Below are positions 40,403 to 49,052 of a stretch of DNA of 64,000 nucleotides, one piece after another (the first letter of the stretch is position 1; the number at the start of each line of letters is the position of its first letter). The stretch spans positions 62,001 to 126,000 of the forward strand of contig SVPJ01000003.1 of the NCBI GenBank assembly GCA_015065885.1, written 5' to 3'. Origin of the DNA: Oscillospiraceae bacterium (GTDB taxonomy: Bacteria > Bacillota > Clostridia > Oscillospirales > Acutalibacteraceae). Under the pieces are notes generated by a model. The model worked only from the letters and a program-made list of their open reading frames with translations, searched no databases and had not been told where the DNA came from. Made by a program: the position numbers and the translations under genes.

Positions 40403-43105
40403 TCACTGCATGAACAGCGTAACGATCTCCTTCGGGCCGAGGGTCAGGGTGACCTCGTCCTTGCCGAGGAAGATGCGCGCCACTTCATCGAGCTGCGTGC
40501 GATAGAGACGGCCTTGCGCCTTCACGGTGACGGTGCGTGCTTCTTCCGTATAGTTGAACAAACGCAGCACCTCGCCGCTCTCGTCCTCGCTCAACTTGAA
40601 CGCCGAGAAGGTAATGCCTTTGCCCTCCACCGTGATGGCGGAGGTGTTGTCCGCAATCGCCACAGCGGGATGGGTATCGGGGAGATAGAAGAACTCGGTG
40701 ATGGTGGTATCCTGCACGCAGGGACGACCACCCGCAAACTTGCGGCTGTCACACGAAGTGCCGAAACCGAGCAAAGGCGCGCGGAACGCGAGTGCCAATG
40801 CGGGAACGTTCGCCGACACGAGATCTCCCTCAAACAGGCAGACGGCAAGCCGCCCGCTCATGGTGCGGATACACTGGTTTTCGGGAGTGTTCCACAACTC
40901 CTTGCCGCCCTTGGTGATGCCGCCCGTAGCGCGCACCAGACCGAAGGACAGACGGTTCAATTTATCTTCGGGATGCATATACTCGTGTGTACCCGCGGTG
41001 AACACCGCGAGACCTTTACCATCCTGCTGCAACGCGGCAAACGAGGCGTTCGGGTCGATCTTGATGGGGGTGGTGTAGTAGTGCATGTCCCCCGTGCGGC
41101 GCACCACGTCGAACGCGCTGTCGGCGTAGGATTCCACCGGCGCGATATCCGCATCCACGCACAGTGCCAGGTGATGGTCACGGGAGGCGTTGTTCAAGGT
41201 ATAGGTCATATCCACGAACGGTCTGCCGCGGTACAGCGTCAGTTCCAGCGACAGCGAAGAGGTCGCCGTCTCGTCCGAACGCTTGCCCGCCGCTTCGTCG
41301 TAGAAGAGCGGCAGTTCCATGGTATAGTCGATCTTCACCGACTGCTTGAACGCGGTGTGCGCCGTCAGGGTGACCGTTTTCTTCCAATCGTCGGAATAGA
41401 GCGGCGCGTGTCCCTTCGGCACGAACATATAGGAGTCGCCCGCGTCTTCGCGGTCTTCCAAACGCAGGCAGTCGGCAACGGTGCGGCCGCTCTTACGGTC
41501 GGTGATATCCACACGGCCGTCCGCCGTAACGGTCACGGTCAGGTGATCGTTTTCGATCACGGTGGGCAGAGACGCATCAAAGGTCGCCACTTCGGGCATC
41601 GTCTCCCCTGCCGTCACCAAGAACGACTTGAACGCGAAGGGCGCCACTTCGCCCGCATCGAGCTGAATGGTGTAATCGTACACGTTCAACCAACCGGGCA
41701 GGTTGATGGGGCTGTACACCGCCGTGTCGCGGTTCACTTTGGACACCACCGTGAACGCGACGTCCTTGCCGTCGCCGTCCACGATGCGGAAGTTCTCCAT
41801 CTCGTCCGAAACGAGCATTTTCAGTTGCACTTCCACCGCACCGCACAGCGGCGTGGCGAGGGTGTTGGCAACCGTGATGATGTAATCCCGCTCGCCCGCA
41901 CGGCGTGCCATCGCGGTGTGTTCCGCCGCCGTCAGCATACCACGGCGCAGTTGCTCCTCGGCAAACTCAAAGATCTCGGCATAGCGGTTTTCCATATGGC
42001 GATGCACCGCGTCGGTACTGCAACCGCAAATGGAGTCGTGCGGATGGTTGCGCATGACGTTCTTCCACGTATACACCAAACGGTCGTGCGGGTACACGCC
42101 CTTCATACCGTAGCGTTCCAGCATCGCATACAGCGGCTCCAAGCGGTTTTCCAGCAAGGTCTGTGCTTCCACGTTCGCCGTCTTCAAATAGGAACGGGAG
42201 GACAAGGTTCCTTGCAGAGTGGTAAGACCGCTGTCGGTGCGCATCTCACCTTCCACCGTCTGCAGCGTCACGTTGTTGTCTTCCACATACGCCTTCACGG
42301 CATCCACGTAGTCGTCCATATTGTACTGCACGAAGTGTTCGCCGTCGTCCAGTTTCTCCTGCACGCGGTCGATGACTTCGCGGATATCCGGCTGTGCTTC
42401 CAGGTGATCCACGCCGTTCATCAACAGAAGATAGGGCGTCGCCGTCAACTCATCGGCATACGGCGCGGTCATCGCGCGCAGGAAGCGAAGCGCCTTGTCG
42501 GTATCCGCCGAAAAACGCTGGGTATTGTTGTACCAATGGCGCATATGGATCGCCAGCACTTCCGACCCGTCGGGGCCCTTCCAAATGAACTCGGTGGGGG
42601 TCTTTTTCGGGGTCACGGTGCCGTCGGCCGCCGTGTCACACTGCGAGAAGCCGCGACCGAAAATGAAATTGTCCACGCCGAATCCGCGCAGGATCTGCGG
42701 CAACTGGGATGCATTACCGAACTGGTCGGCCGCATACCCCGCCTTCGCCATACCGCCGAATTCACGGCACAGTTTTTGCCCTTCGAGCAGATTACGCACC
42801 GTGCTCTCACCGCTGACGAGATAGAAGTCGTTCGCCAGATAGAACGGCCCGATCATCAAACGGCGACGAATGATGTAACGGCGCAATTCCTCACGCTTTT
42901 CGGGACGAACGGCGAGGTAATCCTCCAGCACCACCGTCTGTGCATCGAGGTGGAAGATGTATTCCGGCTGTTCTGCCAAAATATCCAACAGACGGTCCAT
43001 CATATCCACCAAGCGGTGACGGAACTGTTCGAGCGGCATATACCACTCGCGATCCCAGTGGGTGTGGGAAATGACGCAAAATATCTTATTTTCCTGTTTG
43101 TTCAT
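40403..43105 (-). CDS. Alpha-mannosidase, glycoside hydrolase family 38
   Basis: A 900-residue enzyme without a signal peptide, so cytoplasmic, that removes alpha-linked mannose. The family 38 start VISHTHWDREWYMP (zinc ligands H and D) is near residue 12, and the nucleophile aspartate is in AGYAADQFGNASQLPQILRGF near residue 120. The C-terminal half has the beta-sandwich domains, with RPFVDMTYTLNNASRDHHLAL near residue 650. Such enzymes in gut anaerobes process host N-glycans or mannosides. ATG 43105 follows GGGAGGTACATACACG. No transporter is adjacent. Confidence 0.93.
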   Translation of the reverse strand: MNKQENKIFCVISHTHWDREWYMPLEQFRHRLVDMMDRLLDILAEQPEYIFHLDAQTVVLEDYLAVRPEKREELRRYIIRRRLMIGPFYLANDFYLVSGESTVRNLLEGQKLCREFGGMAKAGYAADQFGNASQLPQILRGFGVDNFIFGRGFSQCDTAADGTVTPKKTPTEFIWKGPDGSEVLAIHMRHWYNNTQRFSADTDKALRFLRAMTAPYADELTATPYLLLMNGVDHLEAQPDIREVIDRVQEKLDDGEHFVQYNMDDYVDAVKAYVEDNNVTLQTVEGEMRTDSGLTTLQGTLSSRSYLKTANVEAQTLLENRLEPLYAMLERYGMKGVYPHDRLVYTWKNVMRNHPHDSICGCSTDAVHRHMENRYAEIFEFAEEQLRRGMLTAAEHTAMARRAGERDYIITVANTLATPLCGAVEVQLKMLVSDEMENFRIVDGDGKDVAFTVVSKVNRDTAVYSPINLPGWLNVYDYTIQLDAGEVAPFAFKSFLVTAGETMPEVATFDASLPTVIENDHLTVTVTADGRVDITDRKSGRTVADCLRLEDREDAGDSYMFVPKGHAPLYSDDWKKTVTLTAHTAFKQSVKIDYTMELPLFYDEAAGKRSDETATSSLSLELTLYRGRPFVDMTYTLNNASRDHHLALCVDADIAPVESYADSAFDVVRRTGDMHYYTTPIKIDPNASFAALQQDGKGLAVFTAGTHEYMHPEDKLNRLSFGLVRATGGITKGGKELWNTPENQCIRTMSGRLAVCLFEGDLVSANVPALALAFRAPLLGFGTSCDSRKFAGGRPCVQDTTITEFFYLPDTHPAVAIADNTSAITVEGKGITFSAFKLSEDESGEVLRLFNYTEEARTVTVKAQGRLYRTQLDEVARIFLGKDEVTLTLGPKEIVTLFMQ

Positions 43106-43136
43106 CGTGTATGTACCTCCCATACTGTCTACTTGT

Positions 43137-43165
43137 ATTGTGCCAAATAACCCCCGAAAAGTCAA
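43137..43165 (-). promoter_or_regulatory. Sigma-A promoter of the alpha-mannosidase gene
   Basis: Minus strand TTGACT (43160-43165), 17 bp, CACAAT (43137-43142). Confidence 0.78.
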
Positions 43166-43184
43166 GTAATTTCGCTCTATTTTT

Positions 43185-43202
43185 CGTGTATAACGTGTAT
43201 AA
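43185..43202. repeat. Tandem 9-bp direct repeat upstream of the mannosidase promoter
   Basis: CGTGTATAA occurs twice without a gap (43185-43193 and 43194-43202), 20 bp upstream of the -35. It could be a regulator-binding site. Confidence 0.4.
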
Positions 43203-43227
43203 TATGTTTTTTACTTACAACAAAACA

Positions 43228-43266
43228 CCGCCCGAAGAAACTCACTCTTCGGGCGGGCTCTTTTTA
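43228..43266. terminator. Terminator after the LRR surface-protein gene
   Basis: CCGCCCGAAGA, seven-base loop, TCTTCGGGCGG. A T-run follows on the plus strand and a weaker TGTTTTG on the minus strand. Confidence 0.75.
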
Positions 43267-43273
43267 CAGAATT

Positions 43274-46200
43274 CTACCTTTTCGGGAAGGTATCGATCTT
43301 CTTCACTGCGTATTGCAATATGAGACGCGCATCGGTCGAATCGATCTTGCCGCTGCCGTCCACGTCTGCCGGTGCGATATTCAACGCGCTGCCGTCAATC
43401 TTCCCCACGGCATACTGCAGCACCATACGCGCATCGGTGGAGTCGACCTTGCCGTTGCCATCCACGTCGCCGATCAAGCCAACCTCGCGCACGGCACCGC
43501 AAACGTTGCAGTCCGCATCGACGTCACCGGTGTAACGGTGGCCGTCGGCGGGAATCACCTCTTGCGCTGTCAGCACTTCACCGCATACGCCGCAGTGTTC
43601 ACCCGCGGTCAAACCGTCTTCGGTGCAGGTCGGCTCCACCGCTTGGTCGGGCACGGGGGTATGTCCGTCGGCGGGAATCACCTCTTGTGCTGTCAACACT
43701 TCGCCGCACACACCGCAGTGTTCACCCGCGGTCAGACCGTCTTCGGTGCAGGTCGGCTCCACCGCTTCGTCAGGCACGGGCGTGTGTCCGTTTGCGGGAA
43801 TCACCTCCTGCACTGTCAACACTTCGCCGCATACGCCGCAGTGTTCGCCCGCGGTCAAGCCGTCTTCGGTGCAGGTCGGCTCCACTGCCCCGTCGGGCAC
43901 GGGGGTGTGTCCGTTTGCAGAAACGACCTCCTGCGCTGTCAGCACTTCACCGCACACACCACAGTGTTCACCCGCGGTCAGACCGTCTTCGGTGCAGGTC
44001 GGCTCCACCGCCACGTCAGGCACGGGAGTGTGTCCGTTTGCGGGAATGACCTCCTGCGCCGTCAACACTTCACCGCACACGCCGCAGTGTGCGCCCGCGG
44101 TCAAGCCGTCTTCGGTGCAGGTAGGCTCCACCGCTTCGTCGGGCACGGGCGTGTGTCCGTTTGCGGGAATGACCTCCTGCGCCGTCAACACTTCACCGCA
44201 CACACCGCAGTGTTCACCTGCCGTCAAGCCGTCTTCGGTACAGGTCGGCTCCACCGCCCCGTCGGGCACGGGGGTGTGTCCGTCGGCGGGAATCACCTCC
44301 TGCGCCGTCAACACTTCACCGCACACACCGCAGTGTTCACCTGCGGTCAAGCCGTCTTCGGTGCAGGTCGGCTCCACCGCTTCGTCAGGCACGGGGATGT
44401 GTGCAGGTACAAGACGAGTTGCATGACACAAGTTACACACGGCATCGCATGCGTTGTCATACGCGTGCGGCGGCTCGCGGAACGTCATACACGCATCACA
44501 TACGGCATCGCAAACGTCCTCGAACATATGGGGTGCTTCACGCACCTCGTCACAAAGCAAGCACACGGTATCGCACACACTATTGTATTCGTGCGAACAC
44601 GGTGCGCAATGCCACGTCGCCGCGGCAAGCGCATCGTTATACTCACAAACGACGATTGACGCTTTTTCTCGTTTCGTACCGGCATAATATATGTCGGTCA
44701 GGTGACTGCAACTGCTGAACGCCGACGGTTCGATCCTCTTCAAACTGAGAGGCAACGCGACCTTTACAAGTGCCGAGCAACCCGTAAAAGCGCCTTTACC
44801 AAGCACTTCCACGCCTTCTGCCACCGTCACGGATGCAAGCATCTTATCGGAATAAAAGGCGTTTTCTCCCATCGACCGCAGACTGCTCGGCAAACTCACC
44901 GTTTCGAGCGCGTCACACCACGCGAAGGCATTTTCGCCTACGTGTTCTACTCCCTGCGGGAGAAGAACGTTCGGCAAAGCCTTGCAACTCGAGAACGCCA
45001 TATCTTCGATCTGTCTCAAACCGCTTCCGAGTGTAAGCGAGACCAATGCCGTACAATTCCCAAACGCGTTACGGCGAATGGTATCCACACCGTCACCGAT
45101 CCTCACATCGGTCAACCCGTTGCACATGTAAAAGGCGTACTCGCCGACGGTCACCACACTGTCGGGTATGGTAACGCAAGCCAGGGAGGAACACCGCTCA
45201 AAAGCGTTATCCGCCACCGTTTTCGTGCCGTCCCGTACGGTATACTCACCACTCAGAGCCGCATCGGCTTTGATCAAATGGTTGCCGATATACAGTACAC
45301 TGTCTTCCCAGTTCGCGGTATCTTTGTAATATGCGGTATTCACAAACGCGTTCATGCCGATATCGCGTACAGCGTCCGGAATCTCGATTTGTGCCAGCGC
45401 ACCGCAATAGGCAAACGCGTGCGTACCGATGCTCACGACCGTCGGCGGGACGGTAACGGCAACCAGTTCCGCCTGATTGGCGAATGCACGCTCCCCAATG
45501 GACGTCACACTGCCGTCTGCGGGAATTACACCGGTTTTACAACCGTTGACCAACGTCTTGCTTTCGGTGTGGATCAGGCAATTCCCCGCCGCGTGATACA
45601 CGGGGTTTTCTGCCGCTACCGTAATACTCTCCAGTTGCGAACACCCGCAGAACACGCACGTACCAACCGACGTTACGGTGGAGGGAAGGGTCACACTCTT
45701 CAACGACGAAGCATAGGAAAATGCGTGGTCGCCTATCTGTTCCACCCCTTCGGGAATATCCAGATCGGTAATTCCCTCTGCCCAACCGAAGGCGTACGTA
45801 CCGATATATTTCAAACTGTTCGGGAGATCCAGCGTTTCGATCTTCCGACAATTTTGGAACGCATAATCACCAATGTAAACCAAACTGTTCGGAAGTTCCA
45901 ACGACGTGATCAAATGTCCGTACCGTGCCGCTTGATTTGCAATCGTTACCGTTCCGTCTTTGATAACGCACACTCCGCCGCTCGTCCGTTCATATGCCAA
46001 CAGACAATTGCCGAGATACAACACACCGTCTTCCCAATTCGTTGTATTGTTGTAATAGGCGGTATCCGAAAACACGTATGAACCAAGCACGCGCACGTTA
46101 TCACCGATGTTTATCGTTGCGAGCGATGTACAACCGCGGAAAGCCTCATTTTGGATCTCTTTGACACTCTGCGGGAGTTCCACCGCCGTAAGAGCGGTAC

Positions 46201-48856
46201 AGTTGCGGAACATATTGTCGCCCAGCACTTCCACCTTCTCACCGAACGTAACGGTTTTCAGTGCCGTGCAACCTTTAAACAGCCTCTGTGCCGTACAGTT
46301 CACGGCGTTATATTGTACCTCTTTCAACGCCGTCAAGTTTGCAAACGTGTCGCCCCCTAACGTTTCTTCCCCCATCGTTCGCAAACTCTCGCCGACCGTA
46401 AGTTTCGTCAACGACGTGAGCGCAGAAAACGCCTTGTTGCCCACCGTTTCCACCCGATTGCCGATAACCAGTTCGGCGAGCGCACCGCTGCCGTAAAAGG
46501 CATAGGGCGGTACCGTGCGCACCGCTTCGCCGATGATCACCGTCTGCAAGGCACTGCACCGATCGAACACCGTGCTACCATAGGATCCCATATCCTCGCA
46601 GGACACCGCATTATACTCCACGCGTTGCAACCCCGTGCAGTTGCGAAACGCATACGCGCCGATATATTTCACACCCGTACCGATCGTAAGTGTTGTCATC
46701 GCCGCACAACCGCTGAAAGCCAAATCGCCGATATACTCTACACCGTCGGGAATCACCACGTCACCGAGCGACGAGCAACCGGAAAACGCATCCTCGCCAA
46801 TGGTCACCAACGTGGTCGGCAGTTCGATCTTCGTAAGCGATGCACACCGTTCAAACGCTTTGTCGGCAATTACGATTATGCCTGCGGGAAGGGTATGCTC
46901 TCCCGCCGTCTTCGTGCGATCGGCAACGATCACGTAACGGTCGAGATGCAACACGCCGTCCGTCCAATTGGTCGTATCGTTATAGTACCCCGTTCTGTCA
47001 AACGCTTCACTGCCGATGTGTCTCACGCTGTCTGCCGCCGTGATATCCTGCAACTGTGTGCAACCGCTGAACGCACGGAAACCGATGCTTTCCACCCCTT
47101 GCGGGATATGTACCTGCGTCAGCATATCGCAATCTTCAAAAGCATAATCCTCAATATAGCGGATACTGCCGTCGTTCGGGATCACGCTGCCCTGACAACC
47201 GAATACCAACCGTTTTTCCTTCGTATGAATAAGACAGTTACCCGCACTGTGATAGGTGCGGTTGCCCGCTTTGACCGTAACGGACACAAGCGACGGACAA
47301 CGGTGAAACGACGCGCTGTAGATAGCGGAAACCCCTTCACCGATTACGGCAGATGTGAGATTATCGCACCCGCCAAAGGCGTAGACCCCCACGCTTTGCA
47401 CCGTATCCGCGATCACTACCGACGTAAGGCAATCCGCATTGTGAAATGTATACGGTCGAATTGCGGTCACTCCGTAGGGAATCACCAGATCGGTCACCAA
47501 CACGCCGTTCAGATACAAATTTCGCGCATAGTAAAGCGGATTGCTCTGCCCGCTGCCGCTATGAAAATGCACGTTGCACCAAGCGGCAAGCGAGGTGATA
47601 TACACCGCTTCAAGGGAAACACAGTCTCCAAACGCAGAAAGCCCCACCGTTTCCACGCGGTCACCCATCGTCACGGAACGTATGGATTGGCAGTTTTCAA
47701 ACGCATTGGCACCGACCGTTCTCGTGCTGTTGGGAATCGTGATCGCCTGCAAGGCATAACAGCCTGCAAACGCGCTGTCACCGATCGTTTGCACACCGCG
47801 ACCGATATCCGCCGTCGCCAACCGTACGCACCCTGCAAACGCGCTGTTACCGACCGTCGTCACCGTATCGGGGAAAACAATGCTCTCCAACGCGATGCAA
47901 CCGTTGAACGTACCGCTGCCGATACTTTGTACACCGTTTCCCAGCGTCACCGTCGAAAGTGCCGTACACCCCGCAAACACGTCTTCACTCAAGCGCAAAC
48001 GATTACCCGCCGGTACTTCTACCGACACAAGTGCCGTACAACCTTCAAACGCACGCAAATCGATATACTCCACAGTTTTAGGAACGTAGACTTCCGTAAG
48101 TGCCGTACACTGATAAAACGCTTCCATGCCGATTCTTGTCACACCGTAAGGGATCACGCTGTTCATACACCCGGCAACGACCTCGCCTTTGGCTATTATG
48201 CAGTTCCCCGCACTGCGATAGGTCGTGTTGCCCGCCGCTACCGTAACGGTGCTGAGCACGGGGCAGTTGCGCAACACGCCGTAACCGATATGTTGCACAC
48301 CTCGGCCAAGCGTTACCGCCGTCAGTGCCGGTGCCTCGGCAAACGCCAGCGCTCCCACGTGGGTCACACTGTCCGCCACCGTCACCGACGTTAACGCCGT
48401 ACAGTCCGAAAACACCCGTTCCGCAATCAGGCGAGTGCCATCCCGCACGGTACAGGCACCCGTAATATCCGTCTTGGCATCTACCAGGCAATCGTCTACA
48501 TACAACAACCCGTCGACCCAGTTTGCGGCATTACGGTAGATTCCCGAATTATAAAACGCATCCTCCCCAATAGTGGTTATCCCATCGTAGATCTCCACCG
48601 CGGTGACGTTGCGACACCCGCTGAACGCCTCTTTTCCAATAGCGGTAACGGGACAGTTCCCCAACTCTTCAGGGATAGCGATATGCCCCGAAGCAGAGGT
48701 GCTCACCTTAGTAATAGTGGTGTAAAAATTGGCGATCTGGTAGGTATAGATACCACTGGTGACCGCTTTAGCCGAAAAAGAAAATTCCACCGCACCTGCG
48801 GGAATCAGTGCCAGCAGCAACGCCGCCGACAGCAAAACGGATAGTGCGCGTTTCAC
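43274..48856 (-). CDS. Giant BspA-type leucine-rich-repeat surface protein with Cys-rich repeats and dockerin-like C-terminus
   Basis: Secreted protein of 1860 residues. Residues 1-30 are a signal peptide (KRALSVLLSAALLLALIPAGA). Roughly residues 40-1440 hold several dozen LRR_5/BspA units of about 23 residues (pattern IxxxAFxxCxxLxxVxIPxxV, e.g. SIGSGTFNGCIALESIVFP). Then come short Cys-rich units (CDAVCDACMTFREPPH) and seven 41-residue repeats (VEPTCTEDGLTAGEHCGVCG). The last 65 residues form two dockerin I-like calcium loops (GDVDGNGKVDSTDARMVLQY and ADVDGSGKIDSTDARLILQY). GTG 48856 follows AGGAGGAGATTTT. It may adhere to host or dietary material and dock to a cohesin protein. Confidence 0.92.
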   Translation of the reverse strand: MKRALSVLLSAALLLALIPAGAVEFSFSAKAVTSGIYTYQIANFYTTITKVSTSASGHIAIPEELGNCPVTAIGKEAFSGCRNVTAVEIYDGITTIGEDAFYNSGIYRNAANWVDGLLYVDDCLVDAKTDITGACTVRDGTRLIAERVFSDCTALTSVTVADSVTHVGALAFAEAPALTAVTLGRGVQHIGYGVLRNCPVLSTVTVAAGNTTYRSAGNCIIAKGEVVAGCMNSVIPYGVTRIGMEAFYQCTALTEVYVPKTVEYIDLRAFEGCTALVSVEVPAGNRLRLSEDVFAGCTALSTVTLGNGVQSIGSGTFNGCIALESIVFPDTVTTVGNSAFAGCVRLATADIGRGVQTIGDSAFAGCYALQAITIPNSTRTVGANAFENCQSIRSVTMGDRVETVGLSAFGDCVSLEAVYITSLAAWCNVHFHSGSGQSNPLYYARNLYLNGVLVTDLVIPYGVTAIRPYTFHNADCLTSVVIADTVQSVGVYAFGGCDNLTSAVIGEGVSAIYSASFHRCPSLVSVTVKAGNRTYHSAGNCLIHTKEKRLVFGCQGSVIPNDGSIRYIEDYAFEDCDMLTQVHIPQGVESIGFRAFSGCTQLQDITAADSVRHIGSEAFDRTGYYNDTTNWTDGVLHLDRYVIVADRTKTAGEHTLPAGIIVIADKAFERCASLTKIELPTTLVTIGEDAFSGCSSLGDVVIPDGVEYIGDLAFSGCAAMTTLTIGTGVKYIGAYAFRNCTGLQRVEYNAVSCEDMGSYGSTVFDRCSALQTVIIGEAVRTVPPYAFYGSGALAELVIGNRVETVGNKAFSALTSLTKLTVGESLRTMGEETLGGDTFANLTALKEVQYNAVNCTAQRLFKGCTALKTVTFGEKVEVLGDNMFRNCTALTAVELPQSVKEIQNEAFRGCTSLATINIGDNVRVLGSYVFSDTAYYNNTTNWEDGVLYLGNCLLAYERTSGGVCVIKDGTVTIANQAARYGHLITSLELPNSLVYIGDYAFQNCRKIETLDLPNSLKYIGTYAFGWAEGITDLDIPEGVEQIGDHAFSYASSLKSVTLPSTVTSVGTCVFCGCSQLESITVAAENPVYHAAGNCLIHTESKTLVNGCKTGVIPADGSVTSIGERAFANQAELVAVTVPPTVVSIGTHAFAYCGALAQIEIPDAVRDIGMNAFVNTAYYKDTANWEDSVLYIGNHLIKADAALSGEYTVRDGTKTVADNAFERCSSLACVTIPDSVVTVGEYAFYMCNGLTDVRIGDGVDTIRRNAFGNCTALVSLTLGSGLRQIEDMAFSSCKALPNVLLPQGVEHVGENAFAWCDALETVSLPSSLRSMGENAFYSDKMLASVTVAEGVEVLGKGAFTGCSALVKVALPLSLKRIEPSAFSSCSHLTDIYYAGTKREKASIVVCEYNDALAAATWHCAPCSHEYNSVCDTVCLLCDEVREAPHMFEDVCDAVCDACMTFREPPHAYDNACDAVCNLCHATRLVPAHIPVPDEAVEPTCTEDGLTAGEHCGVCGEVLTAQEVIPADGHTPVPDGAVEPTCTEDGLTAGEHCGVCGEVLTAQEVIPANGHTPVPDEAVEPTCTEDGLTAGAHCGVCGEVLTAQEVIPANGHTPVPDVAVEPTCTEDGLTAGEHCGVCGEVLTAQEVVSANGHTPVPDGAVEPTCTEDGLTAGEHCGVCGEVLTVQEVIPANGHTPVPDEAVEPTCTEDGLTAGEHCGVCGEVLTAQEVIPADGHTPVPDQAVEPTCTEDGLTAGEHCGVCGEVLTAQEVIPADGHRYTGDVDADCNVCGAVREVGLIGDVDGNGKVDSTDARMVLQYAVGKIDGSALNIAPADVDGSGKIDSTDARLILQYAVKKIDTFPKR
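43535..44400 (-). repeat. Seven in-frame 123-bp tandem repeats in the LRR surface-protein gene
   Basis: The block containing GTGCAGGTCGGCTCCACC recurs every 123 bp (43622, 43745, 43868, 43991, 44114, 44237, 44360). The seven encoded 41-residue copies differ at only a few positions (E/G/V/Q after PVPD; ADG/ANG), which indicates recent duplication. Confidence 0.92.
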
Positions 48857-48924
48857 AAAATCTCCTCCTAAACAATGGTAAAGTCTGCAAAATTCACCTC
48901 GTTACAAGATACCATAATATAATA

Positions 48925-48954
48925 AGTATAGCACTGCGCCTTCTATCGTGTCAA
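48925..48954 (-). promoter_or_regulatory. Promoter of the LRR surface-protein gene
   Basis: Minus strand TTGACA (48949-48954), 18 bp, TATACT (48925-48930), with a 60-nt leader. Confidence 0.78.
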
Positions 48955-48999
48955 TGGACGGCAATGACGAAAAGCCGTCCGCTTTTTACTGCAATATAC

Positions 49000-49036
49000 C
49001 GAAAGGGCAAGCGCACAAAGCGCTTGCCCTTTCGTG
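49000..49036. terminator. Terminator after gpmI
   Basis: CGAAAGGGCAAGCGC, short loop and GCGCTTGCCCTTTCG, directly downstream of the minus-strand stop. Confidence 0.7.
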
Positions 49037-49052
49037 TGATCATTACCGATTA

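Noticed and set aside
40361..43150. A 2.8-kb open frame antisense to the alpha-mannosidase gene
   Set aside because: The minus-strand gene has clear GH38 motifs, promoter and ribosome-binding site; the antisense product is an Arg/His/Gln-rich shadow caused by GC-rich codon use.
43535..44400. CRISPR-like or satellite repeat
   Set aside because: The 123-bp units are in frame inside a gene and encode a clear protein repeat.
44702..48394. Long open frames on the plus strand opposite the LRR surface-protein gene (for example 44702-46081 and 46625-48394)
   Set aside because: They mirror the repeated codon pattern of the real minus-strand gene, have no ribosome-binding site or promoter, and give arginine/histidine-rich peptides without a family.
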